Below, piece after piece: positions 23,555-37,100 of a stretch of DNA of 64,000 nucleotides (position 1 is its first letter; the number at the start of each line of letters is the position of its first letter). Source of the DNA: Mycocentrospora acerina (taxonomy: Eukaryota; Ascomycota; Dothideomycetes; Pleosporales); assembly GCA_022701365.1 (NCBI GenBank), contig JAKUHH010000150.1:1054001-1118000 (forward strand), given 5' to 3'. The position numbers and the translations under genes were made by a program. The notes below the pieces were generated by a model, which was given only the letters and a program-made list of their open reading frames with translations, did not search any database and was not told the origin of the DNA.

Positions 23555-24078
23555 GTTGTAAGAACGTCAACAGAGTGCGACAGGCATGGGGATAGAACGT
23601 TGATAGAGTTTCGGCGGTGAAATTGTGTAATGGACTGAATGCCAAATATCCCAAACTTTTGGTAGACCTAAATAATTATGATATCCTTTTTTGTATCTAC
23701 ATCCATGTATGGTGGTGTGGATGTTGTTGATACAGGTGCAATGCCAGCAAAAGCACTCTCACGTGCACCCCTGCTAGTTGGTTGTTAGCTCTGACGTTGC
23801 TGTTTATCAATAGCAAGCACAAACACGGTTTCCATGCGCAATTCAACGTCACAACAACACGAACACACAACACACGACAGGTTTCACTTCTCTTCCTTCT
23901 TTCTGATTATTTTGCTATTGTCGCCCATTTACCTTTTGCCCCTCATCTCCGACATTTCGCAAAAGGTACACCCCGCATTCTATAATAGCCGTTTACTTCC
24001 CAGCTAATGACGTGACGAATAGTAGCAGCGCGGCGATACAATCAACCTCACAAACACACAATCGCCATTCCAGACGCG
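23555..24078. other. Intergenic, promoter of MOB1
   Basis: About 520 bp. The 3' flank of the glucosidase gene runs into a CT- and CA-rich stretch before the MOB1 start, with short ACACAA repeats near 23855-23880. No gene is seen. Confidence 0.5.
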
Positions 24079-25196
24079 ATGTCGGGCTTCATCAGCACAA
24101 TGTTCGTCTCCTCCTCTCCTCCTCGTTTGTCCTTTAGAAGGACAGTCTCCGCCGTCGCCTATAGCCAGATGTTACGAGCAGATGTGGAGTATTGCGATGC
24201 AAGATCTAGTGGGGGAAGATGTGGTTATAAATCAGTGTGCGGTAGAGAATCGAGGAAGCCTTGGAGATACTGCGGCTAGGATGGTCGGAGCGGAGAGATA
24301 CTCTGATGTTGCTTCTCTGGCGCACGCGCTATAGTTTTGAGATATGAGCGAGTGCTCTAGTGGCGGCATTGGAATCCCAAAGGCGATGGCGCGAGCATGC
24401 ATGATTTGCAACAAGGGTTGTTCTGAGACCATATACTGACTTTCTCGTCTCGAATAGAAATCCACGGACCCGAGGACCATTCAAACCACAGAAAGCCGGA
24501 CGAGGCACAAGCAGCTGGCAACTCAAGCAATATGCGGAGGCGACCCTAGGCAGCGGTAGCCTGAGAAAGGCGGTCAAGTTGCCTGAGGGCGAAGATAGGG
24601 ATGAATGGCTGGCTGTCAATAGTGAGAAGATAGACTCCAGTTGCGAGGGCAGAATGGCTGACATACGATGGCAGTCGTCGATTTCTACAACCAGATCAAC
24701 CTGCTCTATGGCTCCATCACCGAGTTTTGCTCACCACAGACTTGTCCAGAGATGAAGGCAACAGACGAGTAAAAACATATATTCTCGCATCCACAACTCA
24801 TGTCTAACTTTACGCAGATTTGAGTACCTCTGGCAAGATAGTGAGAACTTCAAGAAACCCACCAAGATGCCCGCCCCCGAATATATAGAGCACCTCATGG
24901 CATGGGTACAGTCCAACGTTGACAATGAGCAAATGTTCCCCAGCCGTATCGGCGTACCCTTCCCCAAGACCTTCGCATCCCTTATCCGCAACATGTTCAA
25001 GCGTCTGTACCGCGTCTATGCGCATATTTACTGCCACCACTACCCGGTCATCATCGAGTTAGGTCTCGAACCGCATTTGAACACAAGCTTCAAGCACTAC
25101 GTATTGTTCATTGACGAGCATGGGTTGGCAAACGGGAGCAGGGATTTTTGGGGTCCACTAGGAGATCTTGTGGAGAGCATGCTGAGGAGCGATTAA
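24079..25196 (+). CDS. mob1: MOB1 kinase activator
   Basis: Co-activator of NDR/LATS-family kinases in the mitotic exit/septation initiation network, needed for cytokinesis and septation. Four exons: 24079-24101 (23 nt), 24458-24621, 24675-24768 and 24818-25196, giving 219 aa, the usual length. The joined N-terminus is MSGFISTINPRTRGPFKP followed by GTSSWQLKQYAEATLGSGS and LRKAVKLPEGED, the family hallmark. Then come VDFYNQINLLYGSITEFCS, the zinc-ligand region (CSPQTCPEM), and RVYAHIYCHHYP with the paired histidines. SFKHYVLFIDEHGL and LGDLVESML close the protein. The first intron is 356 bp, much longer than the other introns in this gene; its donor GTTCGT is weak but gives the exact family sequence. 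Confidence 0.95.
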
Positions 25197-25959
25197 ACGT
25201 CCTGCTGAAGAGTACAAGGACATGGATTGGGCAATGCGATTACCGTTAGACTAACGGTTTTAACAAGGAACAGGCTTTACGGCGTTGAAACGGTTTCTAT
25301 GGGTTGCATGTATTGGGTGGATATCCACGGTATTAGCTTCCTTCTCATAATGCATGAGATTTACGTATGAATGACATGCGTTTTAAGTCTTTGCGTCCTC
25401 GTTTCCAACCTTCTAAGTTCGCTATAGCTTAAACACAGCAGGTTATTTCAACGTAATATTACGTACTTTTTAATAAAATTAAAAAAAGACTCTCGCCCAT
25501 ATGCAACCCTAAAAAATTCACACATTCGCGCTATTTTATTTTTCGGACGCACGTGAAGATCACCAGCTTTCTCTCTCATTCACAAGCCAAAAAATAATAA
25601 TTGTGCTCATGGAAAAAAATATATAATGTAATTAATGCAACACTATCACAAAATGCCAAGCCTAGCTAGCAAAACACCAATGCTACCCTCCCATCCCCCA
25701 CATACCTGATGACAGTTTCAGACTCCTCCCCCGGCCCGGCCGCCAACTAAGTAGACGAGCATATTTCTGAGCATAGTGTTTAGTCAGAGAATTTGGAGGG
25801 GGGAGGGGGGAGAGGGGCAGCGGAAGGACCCTTTAACTAAGCTCGCATTTCACCGATCATGCACTAGGTGCGTGGGTAGGGGTACTCGGCGACGCCGGGC
25901 GGAGCCGCAAGAGTATGTGGGGCTTCTTTTTTTCTTGGGGGGGGGGGGGGGGGGGGGGC

Positions 25960-26161
25960 NNNNNNNNNNNNNNNNNNNNNNNNNNNNNNNNNNNNNNNNN
26001 NNNNNNNNNNNNNNNNNNNNNNNNNNNNNNNNNNNNNNNNNNNNNNNNNNNNNNNNNNNNNNNNNNNNNNNNNNNNNNNNNNNNNNNNNNNNNNNNNNNN
26101 NNNNNNNNNNNNNNNNNNNNNNNNNNNNNNNNNNNNNNNNNNNNNNNNNNNNNNNNNNNNN
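25960..26161. other. Assembly gap bordered by poly-G
   Basis: A run of 202 N with about 22 G on the left and 9 G on the right. As with the gap near 1.5 kb, the missing sequence is of unknown length and probably G-rich. Confidence 0.95.
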
Positions 26162-27891
26162 GGGGGGGGGAGGAGGATCACGGCGGAGCCGAAACGTATA
26201 GGAAATTTGTTGGAGATGCGCGTCTTGGCTATTTATATTTTGTCTCTCTTTTTTTTTTTATCAATTTTGTTGTGCGTGTGACGTGTGTGTATGCATGTCT
26301 CTCTCTCTCTTCTCTTCGTCTCGGGCGGCTGGTTGCGGGTAGTTGGAGTTGAGGGTGTGGGGGGGTTGGGCGCTGCTTTGGGAGGGAAGTGATTTCGGGC
26401 TGTAGGTGGTAAACGGAAGGTGTTTGAGATGAAGAGATTGGAGTGTTAGTCTGTGGGGGGGAGGGGGTGTGTTTATGGTCACCGGATGTGGTGTGGTGTG
26501 GTGAAGTGTACGTGTTTGGTCGTTTGGTCGTGGGTATTGTTACTGTTGTTGTTTGATGCAAGGTTGTGTCTCTTCGTGGTTGAGGGATCTTGGTAGAGCA
26601 TGTTATCAACGATAATAATTTACTTTTGATTGACCTGAGATTGTTGAAAAATTGGCGGGTTTCTAGATTAGAGGTCGATAAGAGAGTTACGAAAAAACAT
26701 AGGGAGCGAGATATATTGAACTTGTGGTACGCTCTATGACGTTTGTTTGTAAGTGAGCTTTTCGGTTTATTTGCTTTTTGGCACTTCCTTGTTAACCGAT
26801 TGCTCAATAAACATGGGTAAATCGTGGTTGAGCTATTGGTATGGTTTATTTGATAATGTTTGTGCATGGACGGAACTAGGCGAGATACTCTCTATACAAA
26901 CCTTGTTATGGGGTGACCAGTACAGGATCATGGGTGTAGAATCAATACATAAATCAAAAGATAAATAGATCTGGCGTACTATCAAGCTTTTAAGCTGGAA
27001 AGCAGGGCCTTGGGAACCAGCAACTACTACATGAACAACTCGAGAGGACGAATATCGCGCAGGAGTAACTATCGCAAGTGCCGAAAGGGCCGAACGAGTC
27101 GTCCGTTTGGCTGCATGTACGATTGATTGTGAATCACACATTATATAAAGTAGACGCGGAGTCAATTCCGTCACGTACGAGACATATCTATACGTATACG
27201 TATACGTTTACAGCGCGATTCAAGGCCTCTTTGTCTTTCTCTAACGAAATGCGAGGATCGCGAGGAATCACGATGGTGCTAAGAAGTCGTGGGTTTTGGG
27301 TAGGCATCTTTCGACTCAGAGGTCAACTCAATTCAAGACGTGTATTTGGACTTATGCTAGCTAGGAGTTATAGATGAAAGGGGAAGACTATACTAGTTCT
27401 CGGAGTTATGGGTCCGAGCAAATTTAGATGTCCCGATACTTTGGTACACTGATATCGGGCTCACAAAATGGGTTGCATCTAGATGAACCGAAGATGGCGA
27501 GGAATTGGATCGACGCGTACGCGTCTTGGTAACAGCTTTTCCGAGATGAAACTGTATATGTTAATGACTAGCATGCAGTGTATGACTAGTACATGTAAAT
27601 GGCACTGACAGGTGAAATACGGTGCTCACCTTATGCCAACGAATGTCGTGTGCTCCGAGCCCCGTTCGCTTACCCATGCACCAGAAAACAAGTGGTATAT
27701 AGATTTCCACGAAGTTGGGCCGACATACAGTGTATTGCGAAACGTGTGAAAAGCCTTGTTTGCCGATCCTGATGATCGTGCTTTAGCTTTCTTTGTCGGT
27801 AGTTGTTGTACAATTATTAACGCGTTTTACGTCCCACGGATGAGTTGGTCTCCGTCCCGAAAGTTACCGAGAAGTTAAAATGGACTAAGGT

Positions 27892-28197
27892 TTGAAACCA
27901 TGGCGCTTACCACATTATGGTCGCGCTTCAACTGTACTAGCGACTCGTGGCTTTTGTCGTAGGTGCTTCATCGGATATTATGAATTCAAAGTAGGTGTCC
28001 GGTCGATTGGTAAAGGTTGTGTGGGGTTGATTGATGGAACAATGATAGTATATGCATCGGAATCATCCAGCTCTCCAATTGCATCAATTCACAAGCGTGC
28101 AGGGTTTGTGGACCATAGGAAAATAATCCGGTGTTATTTGTTGGGCAAGGCTGCAAGACGGAGATTATCGAGTGAGACAATTTCAAAGTCAGGTTGA
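27892..28197 (+). pseudogene. Possible degenerate PIF/Harbinger-type transposase fragment
   Basis: One short open frame contains KGCVGLIDGTMI, which resembles the GCxGxIDGTHI block of HARBI1/Harbinger DDE nucleases. A second block, HKRAGFVDHRKIIRC, follows about 20 residues later and loosely matches the RNRKGF...QNVLAVC block. The remaining frame has no further similarity I recognise, stops occur on both sides, and terminal repeats were not found. This is weak evidence from two short motifs. Confidence 0.25.
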
Positions 28198-31100
28198 TAT
28201 GCCATGGCAAAACGTAGATATCGGAGAGGTACGAAATAGGTTGGAGTCTGTGAGGTAGGCCAAAGACTTGGGCACTTTTGGTCAAATCAAAGAGCTAGTT
28301 GATTAGTCTGAGTACTGGGGTATAGAGAATAGTTGATTCGTACGAGAGTGCGTTCACACGTCGAGACAGACAAGTTCTGTAGCAATGGAGATCGGAAAGC
28401 GTTCGCAGATCTCTGCTAGTACGGTATATAACATTTCGCAAAAACTGCTACGCGGGGTTATAGGGAGACGATGTACCAGAAGCGTCCCAAATATCAACAT
28501 GTTCGTGGTCTGTGAATGCAGGGTGTATTCGTTTCCGCTGGTGTCGAGAAACAGCGGCACATCCCTGTCCCCACGCGGATTATTTGGCACGAGTAGTCTT
28601 GGATTATACATAGTCTGACCGCAGTGCATATCAAAGATCAATAAAACCCTCTAGCGGAGTTATGGCAGAAGAGGATTCATTGGATGAAAGAAAACAGTTG
28701 TGTTGTGCGCTCGGTTGTGGCTTCATAGTTGGAATCGTGCATCGCATCAAATCGTATAGACAAACCTCGGAGGTGACTCCGACCGGACGATATCTCAAGC
28801 GTAACAGATTATGACAAGACCGTTGAAGGAGTCTGGTGCACAGAGGGCCCTCAAGAACCGGAGATGTATCTAGAAGTAGTAGGATCAGCGAAGCCGATGC
28901 ACTCAGGGCGATCGCATAGCAAAACGAGGCGCATTTCACAGGAAGACATCCATAGCATTGTGACGTGATATGCGCTCTTCAAAGACCCATAGATACCGGT
29001 TCGCGTTAGTGACCTGGTAGCTGGAATCAGGCACCGATTTTAGATCGCGACCATCGGAAGTGGTTCTTGGTACACTTTGATTCCGTGGTAATGATATCTC
29101 AAATGATGTCTTATAATGTATTCGAAATCGGCAGGAGCCAGCGCACCTCTCCAGCATGTGGACAAGTGTGGAACAATCGAACTTCCTAAGAGACGCCGAA
29201 TGTCCGAAGCTACTGCAACGTGAATGCCTGATGGACCCTAGGCAGAATATTATGCAAGGCCCGCAGAGAGGAAATGCTATAGGCGCCTTGCAGATGAATC
29301 CAGCAGCTCGGATATGCCTATCAATGCAAGTGTGTGACTCGTGAGCTTCTTTTGGTTGCCTGAAAGTACGTCGGTAATTGCAGTGGGGAAATGTTAGGGT
29401 TGACAGACGCGCAGTTAGGAGTAAAAGGTGGATACCAAGGACTGCGGCAAGTGGGTTTGCCCTGCCGCATCCTCTCGGCATGGTTCGGGGGTATCGGCGT
29501 CAGTGTGGTGATTGCTATAATCGAAGATTGAGAATATGATAGCATTCAGTCTTGCAGTGCGTTGATGCAAGAACCCAAGGTGGTCGGAATGGGGTTATTT
29601 TTAGTAAGACAGGCAAGTCACACTGAGGACTTTTGTGCTTCGCAACGACGATTTCGGAAAGAATCTTGAATTTGGCCATATCCAACAGAAGACCGTCACG
29701 CATGTACAATCGAATGGCCAGGTCACCGTTAGGCAAGCGAGGATACTTGATAAAGTACGTTTATAAGGACGGTTTGTCATGAAAATTTGGCCGAGCAGAG
29801 TACTATGCTCTGAGGTTGTCTCTGACTGCTATTACCCGAAAATAGAGCTTCAGTTCTGCTAAACATTAGAAAAGAGAGAGAAATAGTGTGTGTTGAGAAA
29901 GGAGAATAATCTCGCAGGTCCTTGATTTCGGTTTGTAATACATGTCAATTTCTATAGTATAGAATTGTCTGATCGCTGTATGTACCCTGACTCATATTGA
30001 GTAGAGACTTTGATAGATGTTTTGAGGTACATCGTGATACATGCATGCGTAGAGAGATGTATTGGTGTAGATGCAGGAAGTTGAACCCACATCCAGTCAT
30101 CTCAGTGGTATCATATAGGGTTTTTGAAATATTTGAAAAGGACAAAGAGGATTGTGGAAGCGAGGTTGGGCACTTTGTGTGTACGACATCTCCTTTCAAG
30201 AAGTATCATTTGATCAAGTCTCAGGTCACGAAGACTTTTAATAGGAGGTGTTTTCAAGTTCGAGAGACAGGCCACTGACGCTTTATGAACCCGAAATGCC
30301 GTTAGCAAAAAAAAGTGGTGTTAAATTCAGCCGGTAGGTGTCGGAAGAAAGGAAGAACGGATGAAGGGGGCTGTTGCAGGTGGGTTCTTGGGAGTTCGTT
30401 TGTGCCCAGACTCCTACAAGGAAGTTATGCCAAGGCAACCATAACAGCTTGACGCTGATATGAGGTCTCTCTCCCCGTCTCCGAGAAGGGTGTGTTATCT
30501 TGGATGTGTAGCTGAATGTGCCCTCTGTTGCTCAAGATGTAATTGCTGGCCAGAACAAGATTCATTGCTGGGTATCGCTTGTGAAATGCGGGCATGGCGA
30601 CCCGGCGATCAGCCTGTATTGAGTCGACTTGAGCCAGCGCCCTTGTATTCCTGTGGCGAGCAGACGGTAATATGGGATGCTCCATGCATCTATCCGGATG
30701 ATTACTTCCAGAGGGGAGATGGAGCAAGTTGAAAACAATGTGAGGGCCGGAGCATTTGCAGCAATAACGTCACCAAACGATCCATGCAAACGGAAAAACA
30801 AAGTGCACAAGTGATGCCTGCAAGGCCTCCACACTAGGGATGAGTTGCGCAGAGCCCAGTGGGGGGTCACAACGTGCCGTCGGGGAGCTTCTTCATCTGG
30901 GGAGAAATGGCGATGTGATGCGTTATCGTCTTGTCAAGCCCATGTCATTTGTCGAAAGAGACGCAGAGCAGAAGGGCCGAATAAAAGGCTGTGTCAGATA
31001 GGCCCCACGGACCACGTGCACTTGCCGCATGGGGAGGGTGAATACCGTAGGTCGTGCCGTCATGCACGTCTCCACAGCCAGTGTGTTGGGACCACCTATC

Positions 31101-32724
31101 CTGCCAACCACACCATAGGCGACACGCCAGCCAACGACTGACCAGTGACATGCTGCTCGCTTGACGTCTGCTGTACAACAGGGACCACATGTTTGACGAG
31201 AGCAGTGATGCAGCTCGTTCTCGATCACGATGACACAGGTGGAAATGAATCGAGCTTTGCAGGGTCCCGGTTAGCGAGATGAACCGGGGGCAAAGGCCCC
31301 AGGGACTGCAACAGCATCTGCTGCAGATGGCGGCGCCAGCAGTTCAGATGATGGTCGTCTGCGTGTGCGATGACTCTGCGCCAGCTCTCTTGGTGGGCGC
31401 CCAAGCAAGTATCTAGAGGTCGTGAGGCAGTGTCATGGCTGCCATGGCTGCCACGGGGCGCCGGCCACTGTCACGTTCCCCACCACGACTCCATTGTGTC
31501 AGCTTTTGTACTGGCATTTCGGGCCTGTCTCCACGAAAGCCCTCATCGCCGCGCTCGTCATCTCAGATCCGCTCGAGGACCCCTGACACCACCAGACTCC
31601 CCAGTCGTCGTTCGCACGCACAGAGCCAAAGTGGATTCACCTCGGCACCTGCAGCGTGCCTCCCTCCTTCTCGCTATGCCTCTTGTCTCCGGCGTGCTGC
31701 ATTCAGGCCTGCTGATCGCCACACACGCAGATGGGCATGCAAATTGTGGCAGTTTTCACGACAGCAGAGCGCGCAGAATTTCGGCATTGCTAATCTTGCT
31801 AGCCCATCTGACGCTACGGCGGCTACCGTCGCGTCTTGCTGGTGACCAAGATTTATAAAGCCACGGAGCAACTAAATCAGCACAGACCCACAGGCCTGTG
31901 TGCGAGTGTGTGTTCGAACTTCATCCATCCCGCACATCAGTTGGTCGGGGCGCAGTGCAGGCATTGGCCCTCCTTCTACACTGGCCCAAGATCGTCTGCT
32001 CCAGGCCAAGGCGCCAGAAGGCCTTTGAATCCTTTCGTGAATTAGGCAATCCAACGCAACTAGCCCATAGACGTCGTAGCGCGTGGTGTCGTCGCCACCC
32101 GTTATTCATCTACTCACTACAGCCAGGCAGCGCGATCTAAAATTCTAATTTAGTCTCTGCTTCTTTTCGTCCTGTGCAGCCTTTGCTTTTAGAGCCTGTC
32201 ACTCCTGATTCGCGACTACGCCCCACTGGCTACGATTGGATGACCTAATCATAAAGGTAGCTTACATAGTCTGTCACGGCAGTGCACCAGTGCTTCACCA
32301 TCTTTCTTCTTGTAGGTTCTCAATTCACTGGACTCGGACAATTACGGTCCTATGGCCCTAGCCATCGGATACCCGCCCGCATTGATTAGCCCTGACATCC
32401 CAAGGCATGGTTGATCGCCCGTAACCGTCCCCGCCAGCTGCTCCCGCCTAGTGCGGGCTCCAACGTTTGAGAAGTCATTTTGCCTGGCAATCTGGGTACG
32501 TACATCGCTTAGGCTCGCATATACGTAGTGGCCACCCCCCAAACTTTAAACACTTGATGCTAATAGCTCCCAGGACACTTTCATGCGCTGCCTGGTTTCG
32601 TGTGTATATGTTCGGACATTGCGACTACCTTACGCCACACATGGCTGTCGAGACCGAGCGCCGTGCGAAGAAGACAGCTTCCAGGCTAGATAAAGCACTG
32701 CTTCTGCAGCCTATCAAGAGCGCC

Positions 32725-34157
32725 ATGTCTCTCAACTCCATGAACCAAACGCCACCTGTACACGGTTCTACTGGGGATACGACACGTACCCGAAGTCCTT
32801 CTGATTGCCTCGAGTTCAAATCCTCTCTATCAGACAAAGAACCTGCTTCTCAACCCCACCAGCATTCGACCAAGAAGAGACGTTCTTCTAAAACAAAAAC
32901 CTCCGGAGAGCTTCGACGATCCTCTTCAACGCCACATATGCGCAACCTAGCAGTTGGGTCCTCAGGTGAATTGTCGCCGACAAGCAACAAAGCGCGCAAC
33001 AAACTGGGATACCATCGAAGTTCAGTAGCTTGTGGTATGAGGACATCACTCCGTTGCCTACTCGGGGCTCACGTGCTGATCTAACATCGTGTAGGACACT
33101 GCCGACGAAGAAAAATTCGATGTCTCCTTGCTCCTGACGACCCTCAAGGTCGCTGTGCCAACTGCATTCGTTTGAAGAAAGACTGCAATTTTTACCCGGT
33201 CGAGCATAACGGGGAAGTGCAACTCCCCCAAACCCTAGGAACAAGGGACACGAGTACCGGACCACCGGTAACACCAGCAACATCACCACCACGTCTTCTT
33301 CAATCGGTTTCTGGAGAGATGGTTGGCGAGTTTCGCGCACCATTTCCAGGAACTCAACCCGTTGTTCACAACACGGCATTTGGATTTCAGAGCGATTCGG
33401 AAGTTGACGTTCATCAAATTCCCCTTCAAAGTCGAAGTAAGACAAGTAGATTGTACCAATGTAGCTCAAGCTAACAATTACAGTTCATGTGCCATCACAA
33501 GGTTATTCTTATCCTCCTCCTATTGAAACCCAATGGCCCCCAACAAGCAGCTTTCTGCCTTCATCCACAATTGCCGAGAGTCCGTCATCGAGCACTGGTC
33601 ACTGGCGACAGTCCCCATCAACAGCCAATTCGGCGTACGGCAGTGAATCAAACGTTTCGGGCGGACACACTCCAGCTGCAATGAGCACGAGCTCCACAAT
33701 GTCATATGGTCACCAAGAAGGCCATGCCTGGAGTCAACAGCCTCCATTTCAAGCGCCCACGCGATCAATGTCATATGGTATCATAGAGGGCCTCCCACAA
33801 CAATATCCTGGGCAAGGCCTTGGTATCATTCCGCATGACTACTCTCGCCGGAACTCACCGTACCCGTACGCGGTCAGCATAGATACAAATTCGTCGGTTA
33901 TGCACGCGTCCACTTTGGCAGGATCAGCAGCTGGTCCCCTTTCTGCGCCAATCGTACCCAACAACCAATTTTACCCGTCAGCCTGGAGCCCGTACGAAGC
34001 GATGCCAACCCAGGGACTTGCAATGCAGCTCCCTGGGCGTTCAATGAGCGCACAGTGGTACAGAGAACCAGGACAACTAGGACGAGTACAAGAAGAGGGG
34101 GTTCCTCCGATGGCATATAATCAACATGGTATGCCACAGTATTATTCTGGAGCTTGA
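32725..34157 (+). CDS. Zn2Cys6 (C6) zinc-cluster transcription regulator
   Basis: Fungal binuclear zinc-cluster DNA-binding protein; target genes unknown. Three exons (start-33034, 33095-33436, 33484-34157) with 60- and 47-bp introns, both with CTAAC branches. From the ATG at 32725 the product is 441 aa; an upstream in-frame ATG at 32641 would give 469 aa. I prefer 32725 because of its better start context and typical opening MSLNSMNQ. The cluster is split by intron 1 and reads CGHCRRRKIRC then CANCIRLKKDC, giving cysteines at 103, 106, 113, 124, 127 and 134. Basic residues precede it (KKRRSSKTK). The C-terminal half is rich in Ser, Gln, Pro and Tyr. I do not see the central fungal transcription-factor regulatory domain common in this class. 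It is the only clear gene in a 15-kb gene-poor island. Confidence 0.88.
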
Positions 34158-37100
34158 AGGCTACGAGCCTCCTGAATTCAATTTCTGGTTTAGAATCGAC
34201 ATTTCACAACAACTTCTCGTAACGACATGACAATTTTTCATTGTTCGCTTCGTCCACATCAATCTTCGACATGGTTTCAAATCAGCTTTGAAACATCTGA
34301 GAGTGGCTCTTTAGGGAATTTCAGGCGCAAAGGCATCAGAACGGACTTATGGACACAAAAAGGGCTCTTGGGGATTTTTTTGGAAGCCCACGGCGTATGC
34401 GTGTATGCATCTACCCACTTCTGCGCATCGTACAGCGGATAGTCACAATAGTACTCGACTTATCGTGGGTAGTTCAGGCGTTTTTCCTATATTGCTTAGG
34501 GCGTTAGCAAGTTGATTTCTTTACACCTCCCTGTATCAATAGTAGGGCCGTTTTCCAATCACGCTTATATTCTGCCTGGCATACATTTTCAAGCTAAACT
34601 TGGATACTCTGCTTAGAGTCTGAGGTTGTTGTTCTACCCAGACGGAAACATCAGTAATCAACTTTTGGAGAATTATCACTGCTTCCACCGTAACTCTTCG
34701 TCAACAGAAATATTCTGCATCATTGTTAATTTCAAGATTGCGACATCTCTACATGTACACACTTGATACCACACCTGCATCATTTCACGCCAAATTTTGA
34801 GAATTGCCAGCCGTTATTGTTACAGTCCCCGTGCTCGATCGACTCGCCAAGCGATCCGCGAGCGACTGTCAGGTACCAAAGTTTGCGAGGCGTAGACGAC
34901 GGAGTAGCCCCCATATTACAGAAGCTTGTCCATTTTACGGAATTCTGGACCCTTCCAGCCCCTAGCATTCGGGCGTTGATATCCAGCTTCACGCTTGGTT
35001 TTGTTTGCATAAGCATAGACTGCCTCATTCAGGTAGTAATGACGCTCTGGCGGGCAAATCTCCTCTTTCGTCATAGTCCTCGCTTGCTAAATAAGACATC
35101 ATACGCACTGATTGGTCATGTTTGTCTCCTACCAAGGCACGACTCAGACAATCATCTCTTCTGCAATGCGATGCAACGCAGGTGCCCTCCTCCGGACCGG
35201 CTGCTAACGAACAAGAAACGATGCATCGAATGCCCGAATACGAACACGAAACAGCTGTTGTCGGTCTCGGACGACTCCGGATACCGTTCCCTTTTTTTCC
35301 TTTGTTTGACATTGTGAATCCCTAGCGGTTCGCGGGTGGAAACCGTCTACAGCGTTCGTTTGCGGTAGGGGCGTCCAACGGCGGGGCCCTGCAATTTCAA
35401 CGTCTTCCGCCAGCAGAATTTAAGTTTGGGTGACGTTTTACTACGTGCAACCGAAGCTTGTATCCCGGCCCACCTTGATGACTACTCCACGCCTTGAACT
35501 TGTTCTCCAAGATTGATAGGGATTAACTTTAGGCTCCTGCTCCACAACTCCGTCATGACCGTTCGTGGCAGACGCCATCGTGCGCTTAACTGAACGTTCG
35601 AATCCTTCGCTGAATCCCATCAACGAAGGTCATTTGTGTCATACGCACGGCTGAAAGTCCCTCGTCCTCCGTTCCTAACCCTATTACTCGCTACCAAACA
35701 GTCGGAAAGAAGGCCCGTTAACGTTGACTCGGAAAATGTCCTTTGGCCTACCACAGGAAAGAGGCCGTCGGAGAATGGAAATGATGTATCTAACAACATC
35801 TTCGCCTCAAGACCAGTGCGGAAAGATTCGGCAAGCGGATTTGGCCGGTCGTATGTCTACATGTGATGATTCCCCGATGGTCTCTCCCAGCTTTTGCCGA
35901 GGAAAGGACAAGAATGATTGACGCTGAAATTGCGCGAACCTCGTCTTGATCTAGTAAGCCATGCGTGGGTTACCGAAGGATCGCTAAGAGATCTCGCTAG
36001 TTGCAATACGACACTAATTCCGAGTTGCAGCAAAAACGTGCGCCAAGGCGCCAATCCATACAGACAGTAGGAGCGAACATCAAATTCTTGACTGCAGGGG
36101 GAACTTGCTCATCCACAACCCAGACTCGGCCTTTCCATCCTTCCAATAGACTAGCTGCTGCAAACTGCCACCAATCGCGGGTTCTGGACATGATAATTCC
36201 AGTGACTGCATCCACCAGCCTATGTCTACTGTAGTTAGTTGTTAATCATGTGCATCAGACATCTTATTCGCTTTCACAATCATACCATCTCCACGCCACC
36301 TCTATTTGTAAAGTTTCACCCCTGTCAATGTCTCTCAAAGAATGTGCCATCATTTCTGCACTCAGTTCATGTCTCATAGGGACGTCGCCGAGATCCTCTC
36401 ACCCTGTAAGAAGGATCGCTCGCGACCCACATGGTCGCAGTTGACTCCTTCGAGAACCACACGGGAAAATTTCATCAGCATGTGAATGTCTCGTTCGATA
36501 TTTTCCACTGCTACCACTGACCTCACCTGCTATGTACGCTGTCGGCCGAGCAGCACAGAACTTTCTAGACCTTGCATCGATTCTGACGGGAACCCTGCAC
36601 ATGCGATGGCTGCTACGATCGACGTCGTGTTCCCGCGTCTCCGCGCCGTACTCGTGCCTGTCAGGTATCTCGTTCCGGTCCGCTCCGTTCTCTGTTTGGT
36701 CCACGGTGGGAGTGTGTGAGTCGCGCCACATTTCGTTCATAGCACAACGCAATGATTCACAAGTCAACGTCAGACCTGGTCTTACTCCTGACAGCATTCC
36801 TTCACATCTCGGTAATAGCCAAAGCAGCAATAATGTGGAGATGCGAGTCAAACAATTAGCACGGCCACACGTTCCGGTTGATCCGTCCAACCGTAAACCT
36901 TGGTACTTCCTCCACCATCAAACAGATCTTTGCTCGTTCCTCGGACACTAGGCTCTCTCCGTTAGCGCTTTGAAAGAATGTGCGCAGGTACTCCTTGGAC
37001 TGTTGCTAATCCTCGTGGAGTAAACACAGTTGCAGGCATCCCCCGGCGAGAGCCAAGTACCTACAACTTCGGATCCGAGTCGATCAGCGATCCTCCATAA

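Larger units (their letters stand above)
25197..32640. other. Gene-poor island, left half
   Basis: About 7.4 kb without a supportable gene. It begins with AT-rich sequence (25400-25660), then a poly-G-bordered gap. From 26200 to 31000 the sequence is of intermediate composition with many short meaningless frames. A possible degenerate DDE-transposase fragment lies near 28000-28130. From about 31300 to 32640 the base composition becomes more balanced and CpG-containing, as expected of a long promoter or 5' UTR for the Zn2Cys6 gene downstream. An untranslated intron may end at TTCTTGTAG near 32316. I found no tRNA or rRNA by eye. Confidence 0.55.

Noticed and set aside
31370..31858. 162-aa frame upstream of the Zn2Cys6 gene
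   Set aside because: Arg/His/Leu-rich without a recognisable fold; more likely promoter or untranslated leader.
35590..35610. GTTCGAATCC, like the B box of a tRNA gene
   Set aside because: No matching acceptor stem, A box or cloverleaf could be built from the 70-80 bases upstream.
36399..36890. 163-aa minus-strand frame in the gene-poor island
   Set aside because: Cys/Arg-rich but no motif, no intron signals with neighbours and no similarity I recognise.
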